Source: Bacillus sp. B1-b2 (GTDB taxonomy: Bacteria > Bacillota > Bacilli > Bacillales > Cytobacillaceae). From it: 64,000 nt of DNA. The position numbers and the translations under genes were made by a program. This document shows positions 47,489 to 56,159 of this stretch, one piece after another. A model generated the notes under the pieces. That model worked only from the letters and a program-made list of their open reading frames with translations. It was not told the origin of the DNA and made no database searches. The stretch spans positions 124,001 to 188,000 of the forward strand of contig NZ_WEHU01000007.1 in NCBI RefSeq assembly GCF_009183415.1. The letters run 5' to 3'. The first letter of the stretch is position 1; every line of letters begins with the position of its first letter.

Positions 47489-48955
47489 ATGACAAAGAAG
47501 GTTCTTATAGCGGTAGGTGATAAAACCTATACCAAGATTTTAATTGAGACCTTTTCAAAGTATCCTGAAGATTTCACTTTAAGTAAACAAGAAATTTTAC
47601 ATCGAAAATATCTCTATGAAATTGTTAAAGAAGAAACTCCTTCAATACTAATTGTGCATGATACTTATTTAGAATCCATGCAAGAAAATCAAAAAGATAA
47701 AGATATTGAGCTGTTAAGTATTATAAAACAACTCCGACTTGATTTCGACGACGCATTAAGAATTGTTTTCCTATGCGAACGATCAAGCAATGATCCGCTT
47801 CTTTCTCGACTAGTTAGTATGGGAGTACTTGATATATTCAATACCCAAAGAATAGATATTGAACAATTTATAAACCAGTTAAAAGGGAAAGTCTCATTCG
47901 CAGAAGTAGCACGTTTTATCAATAACTCTCTTAGTATCGATGGTGAAGTGATTCCCTCTCTACTGGAAGAAGATTCGGAAGAGGAATCTGTTAACGAAAA
48001 TGAGAACGGTAAAACACACAAAGAAAAAAACACTAAAGAAAAAACTATCGTACAAAGAATCGTTCAAAAAAATGTCATAAAAAGGGAATACTCAATTCAC
48101 GTACATAATGCACCCAGTGAAAAAGTAGTAGGTGTTCCAGTTAGGAAGAAAACTATCCTTGTAGGTAGCTTTTACCAACGCAATGGTACAACATTTATTT
48201 CACATATATTAGCTCGTAGCATAGCAAATTACCAAGTTAGCACATTATATGTGGAAGATCCCTTGCTAAATCCCTATACATATGACCGTTTTTATGGCCA
48301 TGAATTTGCTCCAAATTACGTAAATAAGTGGAGTGCACAACAAGAGAATACTTCAGATATTCAAACAGAGTGGTTTCGTGATGGTGTTGAACTTATATGT
48401 CATAATCCCACTTTAAGTGAGGAACCAGTAGGAATTAGCTTTGAGGATTATATAAAGTTACTCTACACTAATTCATCACTTGTAACGATTATTGATGTTG
48501 GTAGCAACTTAGACAATGAGGTAGTCACTGATTTATTAGAGATAGCAGATCATCTATTCATTGTTCTTGACTCAGATGTCACCCAACTTCAAGGGCTTGG
48601 TGAAAATCCACTATTCTCTAGCCTTATCGAATCTGAGAAAACACATATCATTGGTAATCGTTTCAATGAAAAAATAAAGAAAAATCCCTTAATTCAAGAT
48701 TTATTTAAAGATAAATTAATCTCTATAATTCCCTCTTTTGAAGATGAAGATGTATATGAAGCACAGTATCAAGGGATATTCCTTAACGACTATAAGGATT
48801 ATAAAAGCAAAGTAAATGAACTTTTGGTACCTATATTAGAACTTTTACTTCCTAATAAACTCTTGAAAACTAAAGCAAGCGGGATATTAAACAAACTCTT
48901 CAATAGAAAAATTAAGATAGAAAAAACGAATCCAGGAGGTAATCAAAACGAATGA
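47489..48955 (+). CDS. TadZ/CpaE-like ATPase 1
   Basis: Localisation ATPase of Tad-type pili. N-terminal receiver-like domain (PSILIVHDTYL…), a charged linker (about residues 155-205) and a MinD/ParA-like domain with KKTILVGSFYQRNGTTFIS, an atypical Walker A lacking the usual lysine, as is common in TadZ. Later TIIDVGSNLDNEVV and HLFIVLDSD are the other nucleotide-fold strands. 488 residues. First gene of the pilus-like operon; its stop overlaps the next start. Confidence 0.72.
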   Translation: MTKKVLIAVGDKTYTKILIETFSKYPEDFTLSKQEILHRKYLYEIVKEETPSILIVHDTYLESMQENQKDKDIELLSIIKQLRLDFDDALRIVFLCERSSNDPLLSRLVSMGVLDIFNTQRIDIEQFINQLKGKVSFAEVARFINNSLSIDGEVIPSLLEEDSEEESVNENENGKTHKEKNTKEKTIVQRIVQKNVIKREYSIHVHNAPSEKVVGVPVRKKTILVGSFYQRNGTTFISHILARSIANYQVSTLYVEDPLLNPYTYDRFYGHEFAPNYVNKWSAQQENTSDIQTEWFRDGVELICHNPTLSEEPVGISFEDYIKLLYTNSSLVTIIDVGSNLDNEVVTDLLEIADHLFIVLDSDVTQLQGLGENPLFSSLIESEKTHIIGNRFNEKIKKNPLIQDLFKDKLISIIPSFEDEDVYEAQYQGIFLNDYKDYKSKVNELLVPILELLLPNKLLKTKASGILNKLFNRKIKIEKTNPGGNQNE

Positions 48956-49701
48956 ATTTCTTTAAAAGACCTTCCATCAAAATAATCAGCGGTCTATTGG
49001 TAGGTGTATCAGCTATCGGTTTAACCTTATTCTATGATCAATTTTTACGAGTACGAATTGATTCAACAGAGGTTGTAGTGATTAAGCCCTCTTCTGAAAT
49101 ATTAAAAAATGAACCTATTACAGAAGATAAGATACTGATAGAACGTAGACCTAAACAAACTTTAATGAATGACGTCATCCTACCTGCAGAAGTGGATGAA
49201 ATTATTGGATTAGATGCTAATCAAATTATCCAAGGGAATTCACTTCTTAGTAAAACAATGATAGATTACGACGAACTTTTACCAAATGAAGAGGAAGGCG
49301 AAGCTATTCGCCCTATAACGAAAGAAATGATTTATGCAATGCCTGGTTCTTTAAGAAGAAAAGATACCGTTAATATTTATTTGATTTATAACGATGGAAC
49401 TACAAATTTAAATAAAAATGGTCCATCTACTACTAGCTCTGAGGATACAAAAGAACAGATCGAAAAAATATCTAATTCAATGGAAAGTGAACCGTTCTTA
49501 AAATCAATAAAGGTTGTTTATGTAAAAGATTCGAGTAATAAAGAGGTAATCTCATCATCAGAAAACAACAAAGAGGATAAACGACTTAATGCTACTTCAA
49601 GCATAAGTGATTTGGAGATTATTTTAAATGAAGAGGACTTTAAAAAGTTAATGAACGAAGTGCTCGGTAAAGGAGCAAAATTATATATAACTTATCAATA
49701 G
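48952..49701 (+). CDS. CpaB/RcpC-like SAF-domain protein
   Basis: 249 residues: one N-terminal membrane helix (IISGLLVGVSAIGLTLFY) then a SAF-like domain (VIKPSSEILKNEPITEDKI…QIIQGNSLLSK). CpaB proteins act in Tad pilus assembly outside the membrane. ATGA overlap with the upstream gene. Confidence 0.65.
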   Translation: MNFFKRPSIKIISGLLVGVSAIGLTLFYDQFLRVRIDSTEVVVIKPSSEILKNEPITEDKILIERRPKQTLMNDVILPAEVDEIIGLDANQIIQGNSLLSKTMIDYDELLPNEEEGEAIRPITKEMIYAMPGSLRRKDTVNIYLIYNDGTTNLNKNGPSTTSSEDTKEQIEKISNSMESEPFLKSIKVVYVKDSSNKEVISSSENNKEDKRLNATSSISDLEIILNEEDFKKLMNEVLGKGAKLYITYQ

Positions 49702-49716
49702 GGAGAAGGACATGTA

Positions 49717-50871
49717 ATGGAAATATTAATTTTTAGTCAAAACTCTATCTACAAAGAACTAATTGACAAAATGGACAACCTCCATGCTCATATGGGCAAT
49801 ATTGATTATTCAAATAAGGAAAAAATGGATGCTGTTTTATTAGATGGAGATTCATTTGACATCAATAACATAGGAGTAGTTAGAGAGAAATATCCCTCTA
49901 TTCCCATGTATTTTAAGCCTAGTCAAATCAAGAGCGAACAATTTACTAAGACAATTACAAGACTATGTGCAGCATATAAAGTAACCCTTATTCATGAATA
50001 TTCTACAGAACTTCAAGTAGTTGAATACTGTATCAATAACCTAACGAATAAAGATGATTATTTATCAAAGAGAATCATTGGCATATTTGGCACACATAAT
50101 GGTGCTGGTGTTTCCTCTACTACTTTAAATTTAGGAAGAGCATTATCACTCAAAGTAAAAGAAAAGGTTTTAGTTTTGAGTTTAAATAGTTGGGATCCAG
50201 CCGATTATTTTTACTTGTATCAGGGTCAATATTTAAATGATTTGAAAGTAGATCTCAATGTCAAAAATTTAACGATAAACAGGTTATCCGAAGCTATTTA
50301 TTATCATGATTCCTTTTATCATTTGGCCGGCAACCGCGATATTAAAATGCAAAGATTTTATAAACCTTATGAAATTGAACATTTGATTCAAACAGCTCAA
50401 CAGTTATTTGATGTAATTTTAATCGATTCGGGCACTCACTTTGATTCTGCACTTGCAGCACAAGCTTACTTAAGTAGTAATATGAAATTTCTTGTTACTA
50501 ATCAAGAAGAGAAAGGCTATAGAGGATATTATCCTTATCTATACCAACAAATAATTGAACCTTCTGGTGGGAAAAATGATGATTTTATGCTTGTTATCAA
50601 TAAATTCCAACCTGCGAATGCATTAATAAGCGAAAAAAAACTTGAGGAAGAACTAAATATGAATCGAGTTGTCACAATACCAGATATGAAGGAGCTAGGA
50701 TCCATTGCTACTTTTGAGAAAAAATTACTATACGATTTTTCAGATAGTAGCTATAACAAGCCAATAGATGTTTTAGCCAATGTCATAATTGCTGAAGCTA
50801 AATTAACAGAAAAAGAAGATATGAAGACGCACAAAGATAAAAAAGGATTTTTATCTATATTTAACCGGTAA
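49717..50871 (+). CDS. TadZ/CpaE-like ATPase 2
   Basis: 384 residues. A short receiver-like N-terminus and MinD-like domain with IIGIFGTHNGAGVSSTTLNLG, again a Walker A without the signature lysine, and VILIDSGTHFDSALA as the second site. A paralogue of the first CpaE-like protein. GGGAGAAGG box; 15 bp after the CpaB-like gene. Confidence 0.72.
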   Translation: MEILIFSQNSIYKELIDKMDNLHAHMGNIDYSNKEKMDAVLLDGDSFDINNIGVVREKYPSIPMYFKPSQIKSEQFTKTITRLCAAYKVTLIHEYSTELQVVEYCINNLTNKDDYLSKRIIGIFGTHNGAGVSSTTLNLGRALSLKVKEKVLVLSLNSWDPADYFYLYQGQYLNDLKVDLNVKNLTINRLSEAIYYHDSFYHLAGNRDIKMQRFYKPYEIEHLIQTAQQLFDVILIDSGTHFDSALAAQAYLSSNMKFLVTNQEEKGYRGYYPYLYQQIIEPSGGKNDDFMLVINKFQPANALISEKKLEEELNMNRVVTIPDMKELGSIATFEKKLLYDFSDSSYNKPIDVLANVIIAEAKLTEKEDMKTHKDKKGFLSIFNR

Positions 50872-50886
50872 AATGGAGGCGAAAAA

Positions 50887-52425
50887 ATGACTTCAAATGC
50901 AGCTAAAAATGATACAGAACAATCATTAGGATTAGAAAGTGAGTTTGAGCCTTCCCAATGGTTATCTAAAACTATTGAGGAAAAAGGGTTAAAAAAAGAT
51001 TTTGTAACTACCTATGAAAGAAAAAAGACATTTCGTTTAATTTGTAACCAAGTTAAAGAAGAGCTACAAAGTATCATAATAGCTGAATCTGTAGAAAATG
51101 ATCAATCTTCCTCTTTAATAAACGAAGATTCAAATAGTGATGATGTTTGGTTAAACAGACAGCACCAAGCAGTTATTGGTGACAAACAAGCTATATCTTA
51201 CTTTATAACAAAAATAAACGAAGTCTTACAAAAAGAGAATATTACGTCCGATGAATATCCCTCTTTTTATGATTCTTTACCAGAAGCTATTTTCCATGAA
51301 GTATGGGGCGTAAGTATTCTACATAAATGGGATAAGGAACCTAATAGTGAATCAGCTGTTATCAGAGGGACAGAATTATGGATCGATAAAAATGGTTATT
51401 TTCAAAAACAACCAGAAGAATTTGAAAGTACAGCAGTCGTAAATCGTATAAAAAAAGCTTTTCAAATAAGAACAAAAGAAGCACTGATTAATGAGCAGCA
51501 ACCAGAACTGGAAATAGAACGAGAAGATGGTTCGCGAATCACCATGATGATGAATCCTAGAACTAAACTAGACATTATAGTATTTAGACGATTCGTAATT
51601 AAAAATAACAGTTTAGAAGAACAAGCAAGATTAGGAACAATCCCACAAGATGATGTTCCTTTTTATCGAGCCTTATCAAGAAGCATGGCTAACACCATTT
51701 TTGCTGGAAGAGTTCGATCTGCAAAAACAACTTTTATGAAGTCTATGATACGCGAAAGACCACCTGAATACACAATTGCAGTATTAGAAAAACATTTTGA
51801 ATTAAATCTAACCGAGGATTTAAAAGATCGTTTAATTTATGAAGTTCAGGCCACAGAAGGAGACCTACATCATGCCGTACCAAGACTTCTTCGTATGGAA
51901 CATGACTATATTACTGTTGGGGAAATTCGTTCTCTAGAAACTGAGGGGTACTTACAAGCTTGTGAAAGAGGAGAACGCGGTGCATTTTCTACTTACCATT
52001 TAACAGCCGTTAAAAATATCGTTGCTCAGATTACCCGACATTTATTAGATGAATTTCCCAATCGGAAATTTGATAACGAACAAGAGAGGGTAGCGAGAAA
52101 TATTGACTTGGTCATTTCCCTGAGCGCGGAAAGAGATAGAAGAAAGAAAAGGGTTATCGGTGTAACAGAAATTATATGGGATGAAATCGAAAAAAAACCA
52201 AAAGAACAAGATCTCGTTCGCTACCACCCAATAAGCAGACAATACTATTATTCTTCTAACATAAGTAAGGAACTTTTATATCTAATGGCTGAAGAAAGTG
52301 TAGAGGATACTAAAATTCTATTAAATCATCTAAAGAAGAAAGAAAAACTTTTTCCAATGAGCGAATACGAGAGACAAAAGGATAATATTCTTAATGATTT
52401 ATTAGATGGTGCTTTAAATGAATAA
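50887..52425 (+). CDS. TadA/CpaF-like secretion ATPase with altered Walker A
   Basis: Hexameric motor ATPase of the VirB11/TadA group. P-loop is TIFAGRVRSAKTTFMKS (about residues 268-284): G-R-V-R-S-A-K-T-T in place of GxxGxGK(S/T), with Lys-Thr kept but two glycines replaced. Asp/Glu-box EHDYITVGEIRSLETEGYLQACERG and His-box region GAFSTYHLTAV are typical. 512 residues. Overlaps the TadB-like gene by 8 bp. Confidence 0.82.
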   Translation: MTSNAAKNDTEQSLGLESEFEPSQWLSKTIEEKGLKKDFVTTYERKKTFRLICNQVKEELQSIIIAESVENDQSSSLINEDSNSDDVWLNRQHQAVIGDKQAISYFITKINEVLQKENITSDEYPSFYDSLPEAIFHEVWGVSILHKWDKEPNSESAVIRGTELWIDKNGYFQKQPEEFESTAVVNRIKKAFQIRTKEALINEQQPELEIEREDGSRITMMMNPRTKLDIIVFRRFVIKNNSLEEQARLGTIPQDDVPFYRALSRSMANTIFAGRVRSAKTTFMKSMIRERPPEYTIAVLEKHFELNLTEDLKDRLIYEVQATEGDLHHAVPRLLRMEHDYITVGEIRSLETEGYLQACERGERGAFSTYHLTAVKNIVAQITRHLLDEFPNRKFDNEQERVARNIDLVISLSAERDRRKKRVIGVTEIIWDEIEKKPKEQDLVRYHPISRQYYYSSNISKELLYLMAEESVEDTKILLNHLKKKEKLFPMSEYERQKDNILNDLLDGALNE

Positions 52426-53398
52426 TTTTCAATGGCTTTGGCAATCTGGTATCAATTACGTTCTCTATTCCATCGTAATCGTTTCTGGGCTTTATATTTC
52501 CTATCAGATTATGATGGATTCAGTCAAAATAAAGTATCAAGAAGTTAATTATAAGTATCGAATAAGAAGAATCAAAAGTGGTAATGCTTCACCTGAATCG
52601 CATACTTATAAGCACCCTTTTTTTAAACACATAAGCTTATTAATAAGAACTACAAGTAATCATCGTAGTGACAATGATACTGGAGTATTTCTCCTATTCA
52701 CCTCATTACTTGGTTTGACTAGTTTCGCTTTTATCTATTATTTAATAAAAGATTTTGTTATCGCCCTACTATTCGGGTTACTTCTGATGACCGTACCATA
52801 TTTAATGTTAAGGATAAAATTAAACAAATTGAGATATGTCATGAGTACAGAATTTCTAAGTATGGTTCAGAAACTAACCCAAGCCTATAGTGTTAATAAA
52901 TATGATATTTATTACGCTTTAAGTGCCATGCAAAACGAAATACAGAATAAAAGTTTAAGAAAAGTAACAGTTCGCTTAATTACTGATCTTCAGTTATCTC
53001 GAAATGAACAAGAATTGAGAGATAGCATTCAAGTTTTCACTTATACAACTGGAACCAATTGGTCAAAAAGATTAGGAAGTATTATTTTAAAAGGCTATAA
53101 GTATAAAGAAAACGTATTACATTCCCTCTTAGTTCTAACAAAACAAATAGAGGATACAGAAGAAATGTTAGAAGAAGAACAATCTCTAACTGTTGAATCT
53201 ATTTATGATGGATTCCTAACGGTTCCATTGTTTATTGGCTCACTATTATTAGGTTATTTTACAAGTGGAGCACAGGATTGGTTTAAGCTTCAATTTGGAG
53301 AAAAATGGACATTATTTACCTTTTGCCTTTCCGTAGTAGGGACTGTTTTTTCACTTATAATTTCAATTTATTTAAAACATCCTAAAAACGACCTATAA
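52418..53398 (+). CDS. TadB-like inner membrane platform protein
   Basis: 326 residues; membrane helices near 15-33, 90-125 and two at the C-terminus (about 268-285 and 297-318), with a central cytosolic helical domain (STEFLSMVQKLTQAYSVNKYDIYYALS), the layout of the TadB/GspF domain. Follows the ATPase, overlapping it. Confidence 0.72.
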   Translation: MNNFQWLWQSGINYVLYSIVIVSGLYISYQIMMDSVKIKYQEVNYKYRIRRIKSGNASPESHTYKHPFFKHISLLIRTTSNHRSDNDTGVFLLFTSLLGLTSFAFIYYLIKDFVIALLFGLLLMTVPYLMLRIKLNKLRYVMSTEFLSMVQKLTQAYSVNKYDIYYALSAMQNEIQNKSLRKVTVRLITDLQLSRNEQELRDSIQVFTYTTGTNWSKRLGSIILKGYKYKENVLHSLLVLTKQIEDTEEMLEEEQSLTVESIYDGFLTVPLFIGSLLLGYFTSGAQDWFKLQFGEKWTLFTFCLSVVGTVFSLIISIYLKHPKNDL

Positions 53399-53420
53399 CA
53401 AGGAAAGGAGTAAAATTTTT

Positions 53421-54329
53421 ATGGAATCAGAAGTTCTATTATTTAAATACATAGATGTATTTAAATACTTAGTTGTGATTGTTCTGTCTTTTACTTCAGG
53501 ATATTTAGTGTATTTGGGAATGAACTCAACATCTGAACGAATGCAACACCGTTTACGGTTCAAAAGCAATTTACAAAAAAATAAGAACTCTATTTTAGGA
53601 CTTGCTAAAAATTCTAAAGCCGAGGAATGGTTTAAACAAGCAAAGTATCCATTAGGACTAAATGGTATTAAATACTATTTAATTCTATATTCAGTAACAG
53701 CATTTTTAGTTCTTTATTACATAGTTTTTCCGGTTTTATTAGGGAATATGGATTATCTTGCACCAAAGGCTGCTGTTATATTACTTCTATTTGTTTTCGC
53801 TCTTCCTAGTAATCCTATTTCGTTATTTGTTTATATCATGAAAAGAACCATTGACTATCAAACATCGAAATTACATTCAGAGATTTTTATGCTCTATGAT
53901 TTAATCATTAACGAAATAGAAATGATGACTGTCCATCGTCTTAATACTTATAGTATTTTGCAAAATATAAAGCCATTTTTCTATTTGCTACAAAAACCGT
54001 TAACGGAATTACTAAGTTCATGGACTAGTGATGGACCAAGTAAAGCATTAGAACAATTTTCTAAACACTTAGATTCTAAACCCAGCGAGGCGCTAATCGG
54101 AGTTTTACAAAATCTAGACAGTATGAAAAGAGAGACCGCACTTGAACAGTTAAATGGAATGCATGGAACATTTGCAAAAAAACAAGTTGAAAATTACAGA
54201 AGAAAAAGAAAAATAACAACAGATCTATTAAAAATTCCTATCAAAGCTACACATTTTATTCATATATTAAACTTTGTACTTGTAGTAGTAATGATGGTAA
54301 TAGCTATATTAGATAAATCACAAATGTAA
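53421..54329 (+). CDS. TadC-like inner membrane platform protein
   Basis: 302 residues; helices near 10-28, 85-130 and at the C-terminus (about 278-296), cytosolic domain SKLHSEIFMLYDLIINEIEMM…GVLQNLDSMKRETALEQL typical of TadC. Partner of the preceding TadB-like protein. Confidence 0.72.
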   Translation: MESEVLLFKYIDVFKYLVVIVLSFTSGYLVYLGMNSTSERMQHRLRFKSNLQKNKNSILGLAKNSKAEEWFKQAKYPLGLNGIKYYLILYSVTAFLVLYYIVFPVLLGNMDYLAPKAAVILLLFVFALPSNPISLFVYIMKRTIDYQTSKLHSEIFMLYDLIINEIEMMTVHRLNTYSILQNIKPFFYLLQKPLTELLSSWTSDGPSKALEQFSKHLDSKPSEALIGVLQNLDSMKRETALEQLNGMHGTFAKKQVENYRRKRKITTDLLKIPIKATHFIHILNFVLVVVMMVIAILDKSQM

Positions 54330-54367
54330 AGGTGGAATCTATTATTCTTTTAAGGAGGTGACCAACA

Positions 54368-54508
54368 ATAAATACGTCGCTAAGTACTTTCATGAAAGTC
54401 GCCATTACAGCCATTGTGATAAGTACATTTATTTTTGTAGCTTTGTATCAGGAATTATCTGGTTTCTCTGATTCTATGGCTCTATATACTGCAAAAAGCG
54501 GTGGATAA
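54368..54508 (+). CDS. mini-pilin 1, apparent AUA start
   Basis: 46 residues read from ATA 54368: (M)NTSLSTFMKVAITAIVISTF…ALYQELSGF…. A perfect AAGGAGGTG lies 9 bases before this ATA; the first ATG (codon 9) has no ribosome site. The N-terminus lines up with the ATG-started mini-pilin at 54696 (MNTTLAQFLKIGLTVVTISAF). One membrane helix, short polar tail. Follows TadC by ~40 bp. Confidence 0.62.
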   Translation: MNTSLSTFMKVAITAIVISTFIFVALYQELSGFSDSMALYTAKSGG

Positions 54509-54523
54509 CGAGGGGATATTATT

Positions 54524-54679
54524 ATGAATAAATCACTATTAACATTTATGATGATGGCAGCAATTGTATCCATTATGACTTATTTAATTTTAGGAACCTC
54601 ATTTAATGCTTATAAAGCAAAAAACAATCAGTATCAAGATATGCTACAAAATGAACATCAAATAAAAATCAAATTGTAA
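54524..54679 (+). CDS. mini-pilin 2
   Basis: 51 residues: MNKSLLTFMMMAAIVSIMTY followed by a helix end and a polar tail (AYKAKNNQYQDMLQNEHQ). GGGGAT box. One membrane helix; similar size to the neighbours, so probably a minor pilin or accessory. Confidence 0.6.
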   Translation: MNKSLLTFMMMAAIVSIMTYLILGTSFNAYKAKNNQYQDMLQNEHQIKIKL

Positions 54680-54695
54680 AAGGGGAATTTTAAAA

Positions 54696-54872
54696 ATGAA
54701 CACAACTTTAGCTCAATTCTTGAAAATCGGACTTACAGTAGTAACAATTAGCGCATTCTTATTCTTCATCGGATACAATCTAGTAGGTTCAAATACTACT
54801 ACTTATTCCGCAAAAATTAACGGAGCACAAAGCAACCTTCCTACTGGTGCTGGTGTATCTAGTAATAATTAA
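54696..54872 (+). CDS. mini-pilin 3 (possible major pilin)
   Basis: 58 residues: MNTTLAQFLKIGLTVVTISA, a helix to FFIGYNLVG, then a Ser/Thr/Asn-rich tail. AGGGGA box. A terminator hairpin directly follows, which would raise its share of transcript over the genes beyond, as with major pilins. Confidence 0.65.
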   Translation: MNTTLAQFLKIGLTVVTISAFLFFIGYNLVGSNTTTYSAKINGAQSNLPTGAGVSSNN

Positions 54873-54889
54873 AAGATCAACATTTACAG

Positions 54890-54920
54890 TCAAAGGAGTT
54901 TACCGCTCCTTTGATTTTTT
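54890..54920 (+). terminator. internal terminator after mini-pilin 3
   Basis: TCAAAGGAG-TTTACCG-CTCCTTTGA then T6, between mini-pilin 3 and the TadE-like genes; probably partial read-through. Confidence 0.8.
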
Positions 54921-54936
54921 CAAAGGGGTGTTCTAA

Positions 54937-55308
54937 ATGGCAAGAACGTTAGCCGAATGGATGGTATTGTTTATCACAGTAAACCTTATATTCACACCAA
55001 TATTAGCATCAATTGATAGTATGCATCGTGAAGCAATTGAAGTTACTTTAACTGAAGGAGCAAAAAAAGCATCTATTGAAGGCAGATTAACACCAGAAAT
55101 TATTAAGGAAATGAAAAAAACTCTAGTAGAGGGTTATAACTTTGACGAATCTAAAATTATCATCACAGGAACATCTAAATTAACCCCTCGAAACGAATAT
55201 ATAGAAGCTACTATTGAAGTGCCACGAACTTTTATATTTATTCTTAATATATTCAACCAAGGTCCTAGAACTATTTCAAAAAGCACCAAAATCTTAAGCG
55301 AATATTAG
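54937..55308 (+). CDS. TadE-like pseudopilin 1
   Basis: 123 residues; N-terminal helix (AEWMVLFITVNLIFTPILASI) then an extracellular domain with EGAKKASIEGRLTPEI and β-pattern IIITGTSKLTPRNEYIEATIEV, resembling TadE/F-type pseudopilins. 10 bp before the next gene. Confidence 0.6.
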   Translation: MARTLAEWMVLFITVNLIFTPILASIDSMHREAIEVTLTEGAKKASIEGRLTPEIIKEMKKTLVEGYNFDESKIIITGTSKLTPRNEYIEATIEVPRTFIFILNIFNQGPRTISKSTKILSEY

Positions 55309-55317
55309 GAGTATATA

Positions 55318-55818
55318 ATGAGTACAACATTAAGAACTTTATTATTTGCACTACTTTTTGCATTAATTATGCAATTACAGCTTAATTTAGATACAGACAA
55401 AACCGCTTCTAGACAATTAAAGAACTCTTTAGAATTAGCAGTTCATGATGCTGGTCTTGCGATTAATCCAGCTGCATTATCTGAAGGAAAGATAATCTTT
55501 GATAAAGAAAAATCATTAGAAAATCTTAAAAATAGTTTAAATAATAATTTAAAACTTAAAAGTTCTCAGGGCTATGTTTATACACCTACCGCAAACTCTT
55601 TTTTTCAGAAAGAATTGTACTTAGTTCATCTAGAATTTATTGATGATAGTATATCCAGGACCTATCCGTTTGTATATTATAACGATAACTACCAGGTATT
55701 CGAAAACGTAGAAGGTCCTTGTGTAATTGCCATTGTAACTACTGAAAGCCCCCGCTGGTTCAAAGGAGATCTTGCAATGATACGACAAGCAGCGGTTTAT
55801 GAGTATAAAAATAAATAA
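55318..55818 (+). CDS. TadE/TadF-like pseudopilin 2
   Basis: 166 residues; N-terminal helix (LRTLLFALLFALIMQLQL), then a pattern resembling TadE/archaeal pilin accessory proteins (ASRQLKNSLELAVHDAGLAINPAAL). Last gene of the operon; terminator follows. Confidence 0.6.
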   Translation: MSTTLRTLLFALLFALIMQLQLNLDTDKTASRQLKNSLELAVHDAGLAINPAALSEGKIIFDKEKSLENLKNSLNNNLKLKSSQGYVYTPTANSFFQKELYLVHLEFIDDSISRTYPFVYYNDNYQVFENVEGPCVIAIVTTESPRWFKGDLAMIRQAAVYEYKNK

Positions 55819-55829
55819 CAGGATAAAAG

Positions 55830-55858
55830 AACCATGCTAATTGTATGGTTTTTTCTTT
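55830..55858 (+). terminator. pilus operon terminator
   Basis: AACCAT-GCTAATTGT-ATGGTT hairpin followed by TTTTCTTTT. Confidence 0.75.
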
Positions 55859-56073
55859 TAATATTCCAAAATTATCCGATATAAACAGTGAACATGGTTA
55901 AAACAACCAATTTTTTTTACTTTTATAATGAAATTATCTTAAGAACCGGGTATAATTAAGGCATATCAATACTATTTTTTATTTTTTGTGCCATCAATGG
56001 CTATTCGATTAATGAAAAAAGATGCGGTTCTTTGGGACTATGTTTTAGAAGTTGATTAGGGTGATTATACTCT

Positions 56074-56110
56074 GATCCATTAAAACGTCCCATTGGATCG
56101 CTTTTTTTCG
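56074..56110 (+). promoter_or_regulatory. leader hairpin of the surface protein gene
   Basis: GATCCA…TTGGATC with a T-run 50 bp before the ATG at 56160; a TATAAT-like box (GGGTATAATT, about 55950) lies further upstream. A leader terminator, but with no GGGAA start like the other four. 55859-55945 shows nothing. Confidence 0.5.
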
Positions 56111-56159
56111 TTTATAAAGGACAAAAAATAAAGTAAAAAAATTGAGAGGGGAAATTTAT

